From: Chryseobacterium luquanense
GTDB lineage: Bacteria; Bacteroidota; Bacteroidia; Flavobacteriales; Weeksellaceae
Assembly (NCBI RefSeq): GCF_026460945.1
Contig: NZ_JAOVZV010000001.1
Span: 62,001-126,000, forward strand
DNA: 64,000 nt
Direction of reading: 5' to 3'
The position numbers and the translations under genes are program-made. This document shows, piece by piece, positions 46,737 through 55,646 of the stretch; within the stretch, counting starts at the first letter, position 1, and each line of letters starts with the position of its first letter. The notes under the pieces are model-generated. The model ran no database searches and was not told the DNA's origin. It was given only the letters and a program-made list of their open reading frames with translations.

Positions 46737-46919
46737 CTATTTTATTTTTCTGAATTCAATATTGAAAATATTTGCTCCGGATAATTTAAATCCGATGATC
46801 TCATCAATATTATCACACTTGAAATCAAGCTGAAAAGAGCTTGAAGCAAAACTTTGGGCAACACACACGTTTTCACCCAAATCCACAAATAACTGACGGA
46901 TTAGAGAAAAGAACTTCAC
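46737..46919 (-). CDS. Short hypothetical, doubtful
   Basis: 60 codons from a GTG. The sequence is protein-like at the C-terminus (DNIDEIIGFKLSGANIFNIEF) but no start context, partner or family is seen. It could be the tail of a lost gene. Confidence 0.25.
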   Translation of the reverse strand: MKFFSLIRQLFVDLGENVCVAQSFASSSFQLDFKCDNIDEIIGFKLSGANIFNIEFRKIK

Positions 46920-47047
46920 TTTTAAATTTTAACTATATAATGATATTCAAAAAAATGTCATTCTTTTAAAAAGAAAAAGAGTATGTGAAATGATTTATTT
47001 TTCAAAGCTTAAATAAAAGCAGAATTAAAAATATAAAAACCCAAGAT

Positions 47048-47063
47048 TATGATTATAATCATA
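47048..47063. promoter_or_regulatory. Crp/Fnr-type palindrome upstream of ccoG
   Basis: TATGATT-AT-AATCATA is a perfect 16-base palindrome with TGAT-N4-ATCA core, like FNR-family sites. It is centred about 115 bases before the ccoG start. A near-identical site lies at 50832. Confidence 0.6.
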
Positions 47064-47169
47064 CGAATCTAAATATCAATATTTTAATCATTCAATTCGC
47101 TCATAATGGTCTTGTATTTGCAAAATTAACAATACTTCATGTTACTGCAAATTATCAAAAAAAATTACT

Positions 47170-48624
47170 ATGCATCTGGATGAAAACACTCAAAATAGAG
47201 GTGGTCAAGGACAGGTTCTGAGCCCGGAAACCTATCGTGACTCAATTGGAACAATGGAACAATCGGGAAAAAGAAAATGGGTTTTTCCGAAGAAACCACA
47301 AGGTAAATACACCAATTACCGAACTATTGTTGCTTATATCTTACTTGCAGTTTATCTGGCGGTTCCGTTTATTAAGATTAATGGAAATCCATTCATATTA
47401 TTAAATATTATTGATGGCGAATTTTTTATTTTCGGACAGCCATTCTACCCTCAGGATTTTTTTCTATTGACTTTAGGAGCCATTGTAGGATTGGTTTGCA
47501 TCATCATTTTCACGATTGCTTTTGGAAGAATTTTTTGTGGCTGGATTTGTCCACAGACCATATTTTTAGAATCTGTTTTCCGGAAAATTGAGTTTGCGAT
47601 CGAAGGCGACCGCAACAGACAAATGAAACTTGACCGACAAGAATGGAACGCTGAAAAAATTTGGAAAAAATCTTTAAAATGGTCAATCTTTTTTATTCTC
47701 TCGTTGATTTTCACTCATTTTATGATGATGACCATCGTTGGTTACGAAAAAGTATTCCAAACTATTGCAGAAGGTCCGTTCGTTCATCCTACAAATTTTA
47801 TCGTGATTATTCTTTTTACAATTGCTTTTTATTTTGTTTTTGCGTGGTTCAGAGAGCAGGTTTGTACCTTAGTCTGCCCTTATGGAAGACTTCAGGGAGT
47901 TTTAATAGATAAAGAAACAATTAACGTCTTTTATGATTTTAATCGTGGCGAAAACAGAGCAAAATGGAGGAAAGGCGAAGACCGAAAAGCAGCAGGCAAA
48001 GGAGATTGCATTGATTGTTTTCAATGCGTAGTAGTTTGCCCAACAGGAATTGACATCAGAGATGGTCAACAGTTAGAATGTGTGAACTGTACCGCTTGCA
48101 TCGATGCATGTGATGAAGTAATGCTGAAAGTTGGTTTGCCAGAAGGTTTAATACGATATGCTTCAGAAAAGGAAATCGAAACCCAACAACCTACAAAATT
48201 TACAGGGAGAATGAAAGCTTTTGTGGTTTTATTAATCTCATTACAGTTGTTTTTAGGCTTTTTACTTTACAATCGTGGAGATTTAGAAGCAAAATTTATT
48301 AAACCGGCCGGAAGTACATTTTTTGTTCGTGATGGACTAATTACAAATATTTATAATTACACTTTCCTGAATAAATCTAATGACAAGAGAATTCTAACAG
48401 TTAAAGTAATTAAGCCGGCTCACGGAGAAATTATTTACAGCGGCTCAAGCAGAATTAGCATAGAAAAAGATAAAATTACCAAAGGAACAATCAGCATTTC
48501 TTTTCCGGAAAAAGAGATGAATTTATCTAAACAGAATATTACAATCGGAGTTTATGATTTGAAAGGTAACCTTATTGATTCGTATGAAACTTATTTTGAA
48601 GGTCCATTTAAATTACAATTTTAA
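47170..48624 (+). CDS. ccoG: Cytochrome c oxidase accessory protein CcoG (FixG/RdxA)
   Basis: 484 residues. It reduces copper for, and helps assemble, the cbb3-type oxidase in the inner membrane. It has about five membrane helices, the cysteine motifs CGWICPQTIFLE and VCPYGRLQG, and a pair of 4Fe-4S clusters in CIDCFQCVVVCPTG and CVNCTACIDACD (about residues 280-320). After a last helix comes a periplasmic Ig-like FixG C-terminal domain (about 385-484). The length is typical. The ccoNOP genes are not nearby, so it is a lone copy. The Crp/Fnr-type palindrome upstream suits oxygen-linked control. Confidence 0.96.
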   Translation: MHLDENTQNRGGQGQVLSPETYRDSIGTMEQSGKRKWVFPKKPQGKYTNYRTIVAYILLAVYLAVPFIKINGNPFILLNIIDGEFFIFGQPFYPQDFFLLTLGAIVGLVCIIIFTIAFGRIFCGWICPQTIFLESVFRKIEFAIEGDRNRQMKLDRQEWNAEKIWKKSLKWSIFFILSLIFTHFMMMTIVGYEKVFQTIAEGPFVHPTNFIVIILFTIAFYFVFAWFREQVCTLVCPYGRLQGVLIDKETINVFYDFNRGENRAKWRKGEDRKAAGKGDCIDCFQCVVVCPTGIDIRDGQQLECVNCTACIDACDEVMLKVGLPEGLIRYASEKEIETQQPTKFTGRMKAFVVLLISLQLFLGFLLYNRGDLEAKFIKPAGSTFFVRDGLITNIYNYTFLNKSNDKRILTVKVIKPAHGEIIYSGSSRISIEKDKITKGTISISFPEKEMNLSKQNITIGVYDLKGNLIDSYETYFEGPFKLQF

Positions 48625-48732
48625 GCAAAGCGTTAATACATAAATATAGTACTTTAAAAAATAACACATTAATGTCAAAAAAACCAATTGAATTACTTCT
48701 AATTGTTTTATAACACATATTTTGATTAAGAA

Positions 48733-49335
48733 TTATTTAAAATTTATTAATCCTTTGGCTAAACATTTCCACTGTATTTTTGAAAAGCCGAGCATTCCAC
48801 CAAAGGCAATTGTTATATTTCTCAGACAATTGAAAAATCCAGATTTCAAATTGGGATATTCATTTCTGCCATAAATTCCAGCCTTCAAAACGTTATTATT
48901 TTTTGAAACAATAAATGTTGATGTGGCAACATTTGAATAAAAATGAGCAATTTTTGAGTTATAACCTTTTACAGGATCTTGGGAAGGTCTACACTGAATT
49001 ATAACCATGTCTTCTTGAGCAAGATCAATTGACACAATTTGAACCCAATCAAAAGACCTACCTTCACGTCCAGCGTGGCCGGAAATATCAATTCTAATAT
49101 AATCGCCAATTTGTGGTAAACGTTCTACAAGTCTTCCCGAGGAGTCACAAAGTTTAAAATCAGTTGTACTTTCACGACAATAATCTTTCCAATGATTGAT
49201 GGACAAAAGTCTTTTTTTTAAAATATTAAATTTCAGATCGAGGCTGTCGGAGTCTCCAAAGCATTTAAAACTTTCTGTATCGTGAAAACTTCCTTTAAAT
49301 TGTTTAGGTACGCTCGGAATATATCGGGGTTTCAT
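48733..49335 (-). CDS. Conserved hypothetical protein
   Basis: 200 residues. A middle stretch (GDYIRIDISGHAGREGRSFDWVQIVSI ... MVIIQCRPSQDP) is strand-rich and resembles an all-beta binding domain. The C-terminal segment ends with a possible membrane-associating helix (CLRNITIAFGGMLGF). No family recognised. It sits 27 bases after a DUF6766-type membrane protein gene on the same strand and may be co-transcribed with it. Confidence 0.65.
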   Translation of the reverse strand: MKPRYIPSVPKQFKGSFHDTESFKCFGDSDSLDLKFNILKKRLLSINHWKDYCRESTTDFKLCDSSGRLVERLPQIGDYIRIDISGHAGREGRSFDWVQIVSIDLAQEDMVIIQCRPSQDPVKGYNSKIAHFYSNVATSTFIVSKNNNVLKAGIYGRNEYPNLKSGFFNCLRNITIAFGGMLGFSKIQWKCLAKGLINFK

Positions 49336-49361
49336 TAAATAAATTTATGATTAGGTATTAA

Positions 49362-50039
49362 TTAAGGGGTTTCATTATGCGGCATATCAACGGGTTTAGA
49401 TTCAGGCGAGCCTTTTTCTCGAAGCCAGATTGACAAAACAACTAATGAGAAAACTGCTAGAAATTCGCTCTGCCAGTTTTGTAAGGATTCAAACCAAAAC
49501 CTAGATTCTGAAAGATAATCATACCAGTTTAAGAGCGGTTCGTTTTTCATCAATTTTTCGGTATTTTCGTCTTTCAAACTCCCGTAAAAATGTAGGACAA
49601 AACTGATAAAAAATAGAATTACAAATGCAATAGATAAAGAATGCTGATAAATTTTCAAATATATCCCGCCTTTTCTTACCGGCCATGGCGCATTTGGATT
49701 AGGTTGGGGTTCTCTGTCAACATTTTCTGGTTCAGTTAAAGATTTAGATTCACTGGAACCTTTTTGCCTTAGTGAAATGGTTAAAAGTACATAAATCACC
49801 ATCTGTAGAAATTCACTTTCCCAATTTTCAAATGTTGCCTGAATGAAGTGTCCACTTTTAAAGTACTTGTTAAAACTCAAAGTAGATTGTCCATGTTCTG
49901 CCAACTCTTTATTTTCTACGTTAAAACCCGTAAAAAACTGACCAATAAGACAAAGAATCATCATACACAACAAAACGATTCCTAAACTATTCCGATAAAA
50001 AAAACCTGTTTTAATTTTTTTGTTCTTTTCCATTTTCAA
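49362..50039 (-). CDS. DUF6766-type membrane protein with internal duplication
   Basis: 225 residues built of two similar halves. Each half has a membrane helix (SLGIVLLCMMILCLIGQFF; SIAFVILFFISFVLHFY), an extracytoplasmic loop, WESEFLQM- or WQSEFLAV-type motif, a second helix, and a cytoplasmic end with LRQKGSSESK or LREKGSPESK. It fits the DUF6766 family. The function is unknown; relatives are often found with general-stress genes, as here. It probably shares a transcript with the downstream hypothetical gene. Confidence 0.8.
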   Translation of the reverse strand: MKMEKNKKIKTGFFYRNSLGIVLLCMMILCLIGQFFTGFNVENKELAEHGQSTLSFNKYFKSGHFIQATFENWESEFLQMVIYVLLTISLRQKGSSESKSLTEPENVDREPQPNPNAPWPVRKGGIYLKIYQHSLSIAFVILFFISFVLHFYGSLKDENTEKLMKNEPLLNWYDYLSESRFWFESLQNWQSEFLAVFSLVVLSIWLREKGSPESKPVDMPHNETP

Positions 50040-50071
50040 TAAAGTATATTCTTTGTAAACCCACTGTATGT

Positions 50072-50265
50072 TTACCCATCTGCCTCTTTGTAAATGGCGT
50101 AAGAGTCGCCTTCGTATCTTAAAACCTTAGCTTCTTTACCTTTTAGTTCTGCAAGGCTATCTATATTTCTTTAAATAATTTATCTCTATAAAATTGGTTT
50201 CAGAATCTGAATTTTCTTTTACAAAACTGGCAAATCCTTCCAAAGGTTTTACTCGTACGGTATTG
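50072..50265 (-). pseudogene. FAD-dependent oxidoreductase/Rieske gene remnant
   Basis: Two minus-strand frames give NTVRVKPLEGFASFVKEN and, after a shift, DSLAELKGKEAKVLRYEGDSYAIYKEADG then a stop. These match the linker and first strands of the C-terminal Rieske domain in FAD-dependent oxidoreductases of stress islands. The Cys/His iron-sulfur ligands and the whole FAD part are gone. Confidence 0.6.
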
Positions 50266-50340
50266 AAAAGCTTTTATATTTGCTAATATTTTTACTAATC
50301 AAATGTGCAATAACCTGCGAATTGATGTTCCGAATATCAT

Positions 50341-50600
50341 CCCGTTATGATTTCTCCAATGGCTTTACATTTTTTCTTTTCAGGTATTTCATCGATAGAC
50401 CTAAATACTTTTTTCCAATCTGCTGATATGTTTTTTGTCTGGGAGCTATGGTATTCAAAAGCATCCTTTCAACTCTTCGTTCCCTGTGGTGTCCTGCATG
50501 TTTTTAAGAGCTTTCACGATGCAATCTTCAGCATACTAGATGCCTTTAAAGCATCTACAAAAAATTTGCGTAACGAAGCGTTTTTCATTTCGCATTTTTT
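50341..50600 (-). pseudogene. DUF892 (YciE-type ferritin-like) remnant
   Basis: The frames read YAED-type start AEDCIVKALKNMQDTTGNEELKGCF, then after a stop and shift EYHSSQTKNISADWKKVFRSIDEIPEKKKCKAIGEIITG. This is the first two-helix pair of the DUF892/YciE family. The second half is missing and the linear gene is broken by at least one frameshift. Confidence 0.75.
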
Positions 50601-50802
50601 TTACATTTGCATTACCCATTTTAACCTTTACTTCTTTTTCAGTTTTATTGTACATCTGCTGATGTTTTGTCTTATATATTAGCGGTTGTTACGGTATTTT
50701 TAATAAAATTTTGAATGTCCAAAATAACCTGTACGGAAACTTTAGGTAGCAGAAATGCCGAAGAATCTAATGAGTTCATAATCTATCTTGTTTGGTGTTT
50801 AC

Positions 50803-50810
50803 CAAAGTTA
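50803..50810 (-). promoter_or_regulatory. -7 promoter box before the DUF892 remnant
   Basis: TAACTTTG on the minus strand; an overlapping TAGGTTTG lies at 50818-50811. The palindrome at 50832 is centred 30 bases upstream. Confidence 0.5.
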
Positions 50811-50831
50811 CAAACCTAATATATACAAATA

Positions 50832-50849
50832 CTATGATTACAATCATAG
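50832..50849. promoter_or_regulatory. Crp/Fnr-type palindrome before stress-gene remnants
   Basis: CTATGATT-AC-AATCATAG is a perfect inverted repeat apart from the two central bases. It is centred at about -43 relative to the transcript start implied by the TAACTTTG box, the class II activator position. Confidence 0.6.
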
Positions 50850-50879
50850 GTGATGATTTGTTAAATAAAATAACTGATT

Positions 50880-51606
50880 AAAACACATATTCAATATGTT
50901 TAACGTCGAAAAAATCAGACCTTGATTAAAAACAAATTTGAGTCTAAAATGAATGCAACTAAAAGTTATATTAATCACTAATGTCTTTAACAATCTTTAT
51001 GGCTCATCAAATAATTAACCGGAGAATTTTCCATCTTTTTTTCACTTGTACTAGAATTATTAGCACTCCATTTTTTAAATAAGTTGTGATTTCCTCATCA
51101 TTAGGTGTAAATTATCTTAATTAAAACAATCCTAAAAATAGCTTTTTAAGATTAAAATGTGTAACATTAATTATTAGAATCCATTACTTCAAAATAATAA
51201 ATTATTGATCATCATTAAATTATTTTTTTCATTTCTTCTACTTTATTGAATTTACTGTAAGATGATTTAAAATGATGCTAGAGAGCATTCAATACCAAAA
51301 ATTTTCACTATCTAATGCATCCTGGAAACGCATTAATTTTAGTTTCTTCAATGTTGTCTCAACCTCACTGACATTGTCATGGTCTACTTTTTTCAGATTG
51401 CAAGAATCCAAAATTTTGTATTGTACTTTAGCGAATCCCTGAATTCTGTCATTGGCAATTTTTAACATATTTGTAGTAGTGATACTGTTATTTCATTATC
51501 ATAATAGTATTTTTTTGATATATTATAATTTTTATAACCTCTATAAAAGTTGAGGTTCAAATATGATGAATTCTATATAGGTGGAACTTTTAATTATTGA
51601 TTAATC
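50880..51606. other. Mostly decayed stretch between stress genes
   Basis: Apart from the short PA2169-like frame at 51289-51468, no intact gene or clear signal is seen. Sequence is very AT-rich. Confidence 0.4.
51289..51468 (-). pseudogene. PA2169/DUF2383-like fragment
   Basis: 59 codons with ATG start, MLKIANDRIQGFAKVQYKILDS matching the first helix of PA2169-type four-helix proteins. The remaining residues (VETTLKKLKLMRFQDAL) do not continue the family. Probably a deletion remnant. Confidence 0.5.
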
Positions 51607-52566
51607 TTAAGGCTGCCCGCTTCCACCGGCAGAACCATAAATCTGACCTGTTGCAAAACTTCCTACATTTTCTGCAAGGTGTACAAAAATCGATGCAAGT
51701 TCCGCAGGCTGTCCTGGTCTGCCAAATGCAGTATCTTCGCCGAAAACTTCGATTTTTTCTTGAGTTTGGCCACCGCTTATTTCCAATGCTGTCCAAACCG
51801 GACCTGGTGCTACTCCATTTACCCTAATGCCTTTTGGACCTAATTGTTTTGCCAAAGATTTTACATAACTTGTTGTTGCAGCTTTTGTCTGTGCATAATC
51901 ATATAAATCTTCTGAGGGATCATAGGCTTGAACTGATGATAATCCGATAATGCTTGATCCTGGTCGTAAATGTGGCAAAGCCGCCTTGATAATCCAAAAC
52001 GGTGCATAGATATTGGTTTTCATCGTTCTGTCGAAAGCTTCCGTTGATATATCTAAAATAGATTCATTCGTTTTCTGATGTCCCGCATTATTTATTAAAA
52101 TATCAAGTCCACCAAGCTTTTCTATAGCTTGTCCGACTAATTCTTTACAGAATGATTCATTACGAAGATCGCCAGGAATTCCGAAACCTTTTTGTCCTGC
52201 TTTTTCTATCAGTTCGAGCACCTGATCAGCATCTGACTGTTCTTCCGGAAGATAATTAATAACAACATCAGCCCCTTCTCTTGCATAAGCAATAGCGGCA
52301 GCTCTTCCGATTCCGGAATCCCCACCTGTAATTAGAGCTTTTCTGCCTTTCAGTCTTCCTGCTCCAATGTAGGAATCTTCTCCATGATCCGGGACAGGAT
52401 TCATGTTGTGTGCCAACCCTGGAAAAGGTTGAAACTGTCTTTCAAAAGGTGGTTTTGGATATTTTCCCCTTGGATCTTCTAAGGGTTTAATCTCTTCAAA
52501 ATTAGATTTAATCTTTTTATCCTGAGTTGATAATTTCATAGCATCTTCTGATGTTAATTTTTCCAT
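51607..52566 (-). CDS. SDR oxidoreductase, general-stress (YghA/YhxC) type
   Basis: 319 residues. An N-terminal extension (DPRGKYPKPPFERQFQPFPGLAHNMNPVPDHGEDSY) precedes the Rossmann fold, the hallmark of the YghA/YhdF/YhxC group. Motifs include GGDSGIGRA near 80-88, NNAG near 162, and YAQTK with the catalytic Tyr and Lys. It ends with ATGQIYGSAGGSGQP. It probably reduces aldehydes with NAD(P)H under stress. It is in good order, unlike the remnants of stress genes on both sides, and shares their strand. Confidence 0.93.
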   Translation of the reverse strand: MEKLTSEDAMKLSTQDKKIKSNFEEIKPLEDPRGKYPKPPFERQFQPFPGLAHNMNPVPDHGEDSYIGAGRLKGRKALITGGDSGIGRAAAIAYAREGADVVINYLPEEQSDADQVLELIEKAGQKGFGIPGDLRNESFCKELVGQAIEKLGGLDILINNAGHQKTNESILDISTEAFDRTMKTNIYAPFWIIKAALPHLRPGSSIIGLSSVQAYDPSEDLYDYAQTKAATTSYVKSLAKQLGPKGIRVNGVAPGPVWTALEISGGQTQEKIEVFGEDTAFGRPGQPAELASIFVHLAENVGSFATGQIYGSAGGSGQP

Positions 52567-53019
52567 AATAATTTATTTTAGACTAGGGGTGATGATTTTA
52601 CGAAAATGTACCGTTATGAATTAGAGATACAAGGACTATTCCATCATAGTGTTTTGTGGTATTGGTTATTTATATCATTCTTATATTTTATTATTAGCTA
52701 CTGTGTACAGTCATAAAATAATAGATAAGGGGGGAGGGGTAAATTGGTAAAGAATTACAGTTGGATTTATGTAATTATTAAAATACATTCTGTTCGTTCT
52801 TTTTGCAGAAAAACCAACAGAATTTTGTTAAATTTCCCTACAGTAAATCAAAAATTAGAAAAAGAATTGAGACCGCTTTTTCGCAATTGGCAGGTCAATT
52901 TACAACCAATGTAAATTTTACGAAATCATTTCAAGAATTAATAAAAAAAACTCCTCAAAACATTATTTTTCAGGAGTCTAACAATGTATTAATTCAAATA
53001 CATTCTAAATGTAGTACTA
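52567..53019. other. Intergenic stretch with transposase remnant and hairpin
   Basis: Contains the IS982-like fragment and the terminator listed separately; the rest (52567-52800) shows no gene. Confidence 0.4.
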
Positions 53020-53030
53020 TTATTCTGTAG
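52803..53030 (+). mobile_element. IS982-type transposase remnant
   Basis: In-frame residues QKNQQNFVKFPYSKSKIRKRIETAFSQLAGQF match the C-terminal end of an IS982 family transposase (the RKRIETxFSQL motif). The remainder of the transposase and any terminal inverted repeats are missing, and the frame ends in unrelated sequence. It overlaps a terminator of the opposite-strand gene. Confidence 0.65.
52950..52977 (-). terminator. Terminator of PA2169-type gene
   Basis: On the minus strand ACTCCTGAAAA and TTTTGAGGAGT pair at 10 of 11 positions with a 6-base loop, followed by a run of Ts. Confidence 0.8.
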
Positions 53031-53340
53031 TTTTTTCTATACTTTTAAATTTCTCATAGGAAGCTTTCAATTTTATTAATTGATCTGCTATAACTATCGT
53101 ACTTTGCGGACATAAGTCTCCACTTTCCAGAGCATCCTGATAAGAATCGATTGCAGCTTTTTCTCCAAAAACAACATTCTCCAAAGTTGATTCTGCATGA
53201 TCTCCTCCAAATGAGTTTTTGATATCAATCCATGTTCTGTGCAGTGCTCCTGCAGTGGTTGAACTGTCATCGGCGTTTCCTCCTCGTTCGGTAATCAACC
53301 CCATCAATTCTGATTTCATTGTTTGAGACTCGCGTACCAT
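53020..53340 (-). pseudogene. PA2169-type four-helix protein, 5' end frameshifted
   Basis: The open frame gives 106 residues (MVRESQTMKSELMGLITERGG ... EKAAIDSYQDALESGDL) covering helices 2-4 of the PA2169/DUF2383 family. Upstream in the same frame is RVQGFAKVEEKVWGSYSGLKSDYDQ, preceded at once by a TGA. A frame with LNEE lies 1 base out, so a single shift near 53415 cuts off the N-terminus. A shortened product from the ATG at 53340 is possible. Such proteins are four-helix bundles found with general-stress genes. Confidence 0.7.
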
Positions 53341-53543
53341 TTGGTCATAATCACTTTTCAGTCCGCTGTAAGAGCCCCATACTTTTTCTTCGACCTTAGC
53401 AAATCCTTGGACTCTTCATTTAGTGGATGCATACGTTTCTCAAAGATATTATCATACAACAAGCGCAGTAAATAAAAAAATAAAGAGTTTAAAGCTGTTG
53501 CCAAGTACTATGCGACCTTGCTTTAGTTTTTGAAAAAATTCCT

Positions 53544-54137
53544 CTATATGTAAATCCTCCTATTAAAAATTTTAAGCCTGTGCTGTGATTCTAATTTTTT
53601 TACTGCTCTGATAACAGTTTCAACTCTAAGACCTGTGAGATTTGCTAATTGCCTTCTCGTAAAAGGCACCTCAAAACCAAATTGCGGAGAGTTTTGTTCA
53701 TTTTTAAAATGACTGATAACATTTTCTATTTTGCTCGAAGGATCTGTATTGAACAAGTTGGAAGACATCATATATTGATCAGCCATCTGCTTAGAGATAT
53801 TGACCAAGAGACTGCTATTGATTTCAGGATGCTTATGCAAAAGATGCATAAATGAACTTTTACAAACCATTAAAATTTCACACTCTGTTATTGTTATTGC
53901 CGAACAAGAAAATCGCCGATCGCTCAACAGGAAAAACTCTCCAATACTTTGACCGTCTGAAACAATGTCATGGGTAAATTCTCTCCCATTAGGGGTATTG
54001 TGAGTAAGTTCTACAGAACCCTTTATAATTTGAAAGTAAAATTGTGGACTACTGTTTTCTGAAAAAATTATTTCATTCTTATCGTATAATTTGTAAACAG
54101 CACCGTATTCCAATAATAAAGTTTCACTGATTATCAT
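53544..54137 (-). CDS. Crp/Fnr family transcriptional regulator
   Basis: 197 residues with the beta-roll effector domain (FSENSSPQFYFQIIKGSVELTHNTPNGREF ... GQSIGEFFLLSDRRFSC), dimer helix and winged helix (VPFTRRQLANLTGLRVETVIRAVKKLE). It is a close paralogue of the Crp protein at 36922. It is probably a regulator of nearby stress genes; two palindromes of TGAT-N4-ATCA type in the window are candidate targets. The effector is unknown. Confidence 0.92.
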   Translation of the reverse strand: MIISETLLLEYGAVYKLYDKNEIIFSENSSPQFYFQIIKGSVELTHNTPNGREFTHDIVSDGQSIGEFFLLSDRRFSCSAITITECEILMVCKSSFMHLLHKHPEINSSLLVNISKQMADQYMMSSNLFNTDPSSKIENVISHFKNEQNSPQFGFEVPFTRRQLANLTGLRVETVIRAVKKLESQHRLKIFNRRIYI

Positions 54138-54779
54138 CTTATAAAATTTTAGTCAATAATATTTTTTTGTGTTTTTTTGTTTACAAATTATAGACCAAAA
54201 TTTTATTATACAAACTTTTGAGATTGATTTTTCCTTAAAGCAACACTAAATATCTTATGATCTAAAATGTGTCAGATATTTAAAGTAAAAACTTAATATG
54301 AAGGTAAAAAAATAAAACTGTTACATCATCACAGGCGATGCCGGAATAGGAAAAATCGCGCGCATTACTGAGTTGCAGAAGAAGAAGAAGAACAAAACTA
54401 TTCTCGAAAATGCACAAAACATAATAGAGCAACAGATAACAGACGGTGACACAGTTATATGGAAAAACGAAGAACGCTGCGCAGAGATAATGTTGAAAGC
54501 TTCATTACTATATATTAAGTCAATTTCTCTATATTCAAATATAACCTTCTTGAGGAATATCGGATTACGTTTGATATATAAAAATGATCGGTATATTTTC
54601 GAGCTGGCAAATGCTGTAGGTCATGATTGTGTCTAAAACAAAAGGTATTTAGTTTGCTATCCTAACTGGATATGTATCAGAGTGACAAAGAACGGAAGAA
54701 GACATGGGAGGAAGCCCAATTTACATATACCAAAATGCAAAAATATCCCGTATACTCATATAACGTACTGTTTTTTATC
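54138..54779. other. Intergenic stretch with unrecognised frame
   Basis: A plus-strand frame at about 54320-54636 begins with CYIITGDAGIGKIARITEL, like the nucleotide-binding start of an SDR or P-loop protein, then runs into low-complexity KKKKNK and unrecognised residues. It is probably a remnant. Nothing else is seen. Confidence 0.35.
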
Positions 54780-55439
54780 TTATTTATTTCTTGTAAAATA
54801 AATATAATTAAACATACAAAATGTTGCAATCGCTCCAAAGGTATGCCATAGAAAGTGGGTTCCAAAGTGGAACAATTCCCACGTATCAGCTATACGAAAA
54901 GTTAGCGCAATAGCAAATGACAATAACGCAAAGCCTACCCATTTACCAGCTTTCCACTTGGTATAGATCAAATATCTTAATACTGAGAATAGTACAAATG
55001 AAGCCATTAATGCATAATTTAGGTTGATAAAAAGAGAGGTGCTATAGAATAAAATCCAGTTTCTCAATGCAAACATCACGATCAAGTATAAGAAAATTGT
55101 TGCAGCACCATAATACAACTTAGTACTTTTAGCCACAAAGTAGAATCCAGCAGACAAACAGAGTAACAAGATAGGCATCCAATCCATCATAATAAATACC
55201 GGCCATTGTCTGAATGTATGATAGATTGTTCCACCTATAGCACCAATATATAATAGGATTAAGCAATAAGTTAAAAAAGGATATTTCCTGAAACTACCCT
55301 TTATTTTAATGGTCCAAAAAATTGCTATGGCCAGAAATAGTATGGAAGTTATTGCATTTAACGGCTCGGGGAATAACTGAGCCATATCGGTTTCTTTATA
55401 TAACATTCCTCCATCCGGAGGTAATTGAATTTTCAACAT
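54780..55439 (-). CDS. CREST-like (alkaline ceramidase-type) membrane protein
   Basis: 219 residues with seven predicted membrane helices. The residues that mark the CREST hydrolase superfamily are present: a His in GGTIYHTFRQ (helix 2-3), an Asp in FIMMDWMPI, and the paired His in FGTHFLWHTFGAIATF near the C-terminus. These proteins are zinc-dependent integral-membrane amidases or receptors. A lipid amide could be the substrate, which would be notable because Bacteroidota make sphingolipids. That is inference. A strong terminator separates it from the DUF4142 gene upstream. Confidence 0.75.
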   Translation of the reverse strand: MLKIQLPPDGGMLYKETDMAQLFPEPLNAITSILFLAIAIFWTIKIKGSFRKYPFLTYCLILLYIGAIGGTIYHTFRQWPVFIMMDWMPILLLCLSAGFYFVAKSTKLYYGAATIFLYLIVMFALRNWILFYSTSLFINLNYALMASFVLFSVLRYLIYTKWKAGKWVGFALLSFAIALTFRIADTWELFHFGTHFLWHTFGAIATFCMFNYIYFTRNK

Positions 55440-55590
55440 TATTATACTATTTTCATTATTACAAATACAAACTAGGAGCTGCTCAATTTGGGTAGATTTT
55501 CTTAAAAACAGAATAAAAGTACTTTTTTAAACCCAATCATTTATTTACATATTAGAAAATAATTTTTGTAAAAAACTGTTCTCCAAAGAA

Positions 55591-55628
55591 AAAATAATAA
55601 GCTGTCAAATATGACAGCTTATTATTTT
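55591..55628 (-). terminator. Strong terminator after DUF4142 gene
   Basis: A perfect 17-bp stem (AAAATAATAAGCTGTCA / TGACAGCTTATTATTTT) with a 4-base loop lies 19 bases past the stop. Confidence 0.9.
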
Positions 55629-55646
55629 ATTTAAATATATTTTCTT

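Noticed and set aside
46681..46740. TPR-like residues (RFGETYNELGEYQKS) after the CDF duplicate
   Set aside because: Only about 17 codons, with no neighbouring repeat; too short to support a feature.
50347..50682. 111-codon plus-strand frame rich in Phe
   Set aside because: It is the reverse of the DUF892 remnant, whose minus-strand residues match a known family.
54320..54636. Plus-strand frame starting CYIITGDAGIGK as an SDR or P-loop gene
   Set aside because: The glycine spacing fits neither family exactly and the rest is unrecognisable, so no gene is called.
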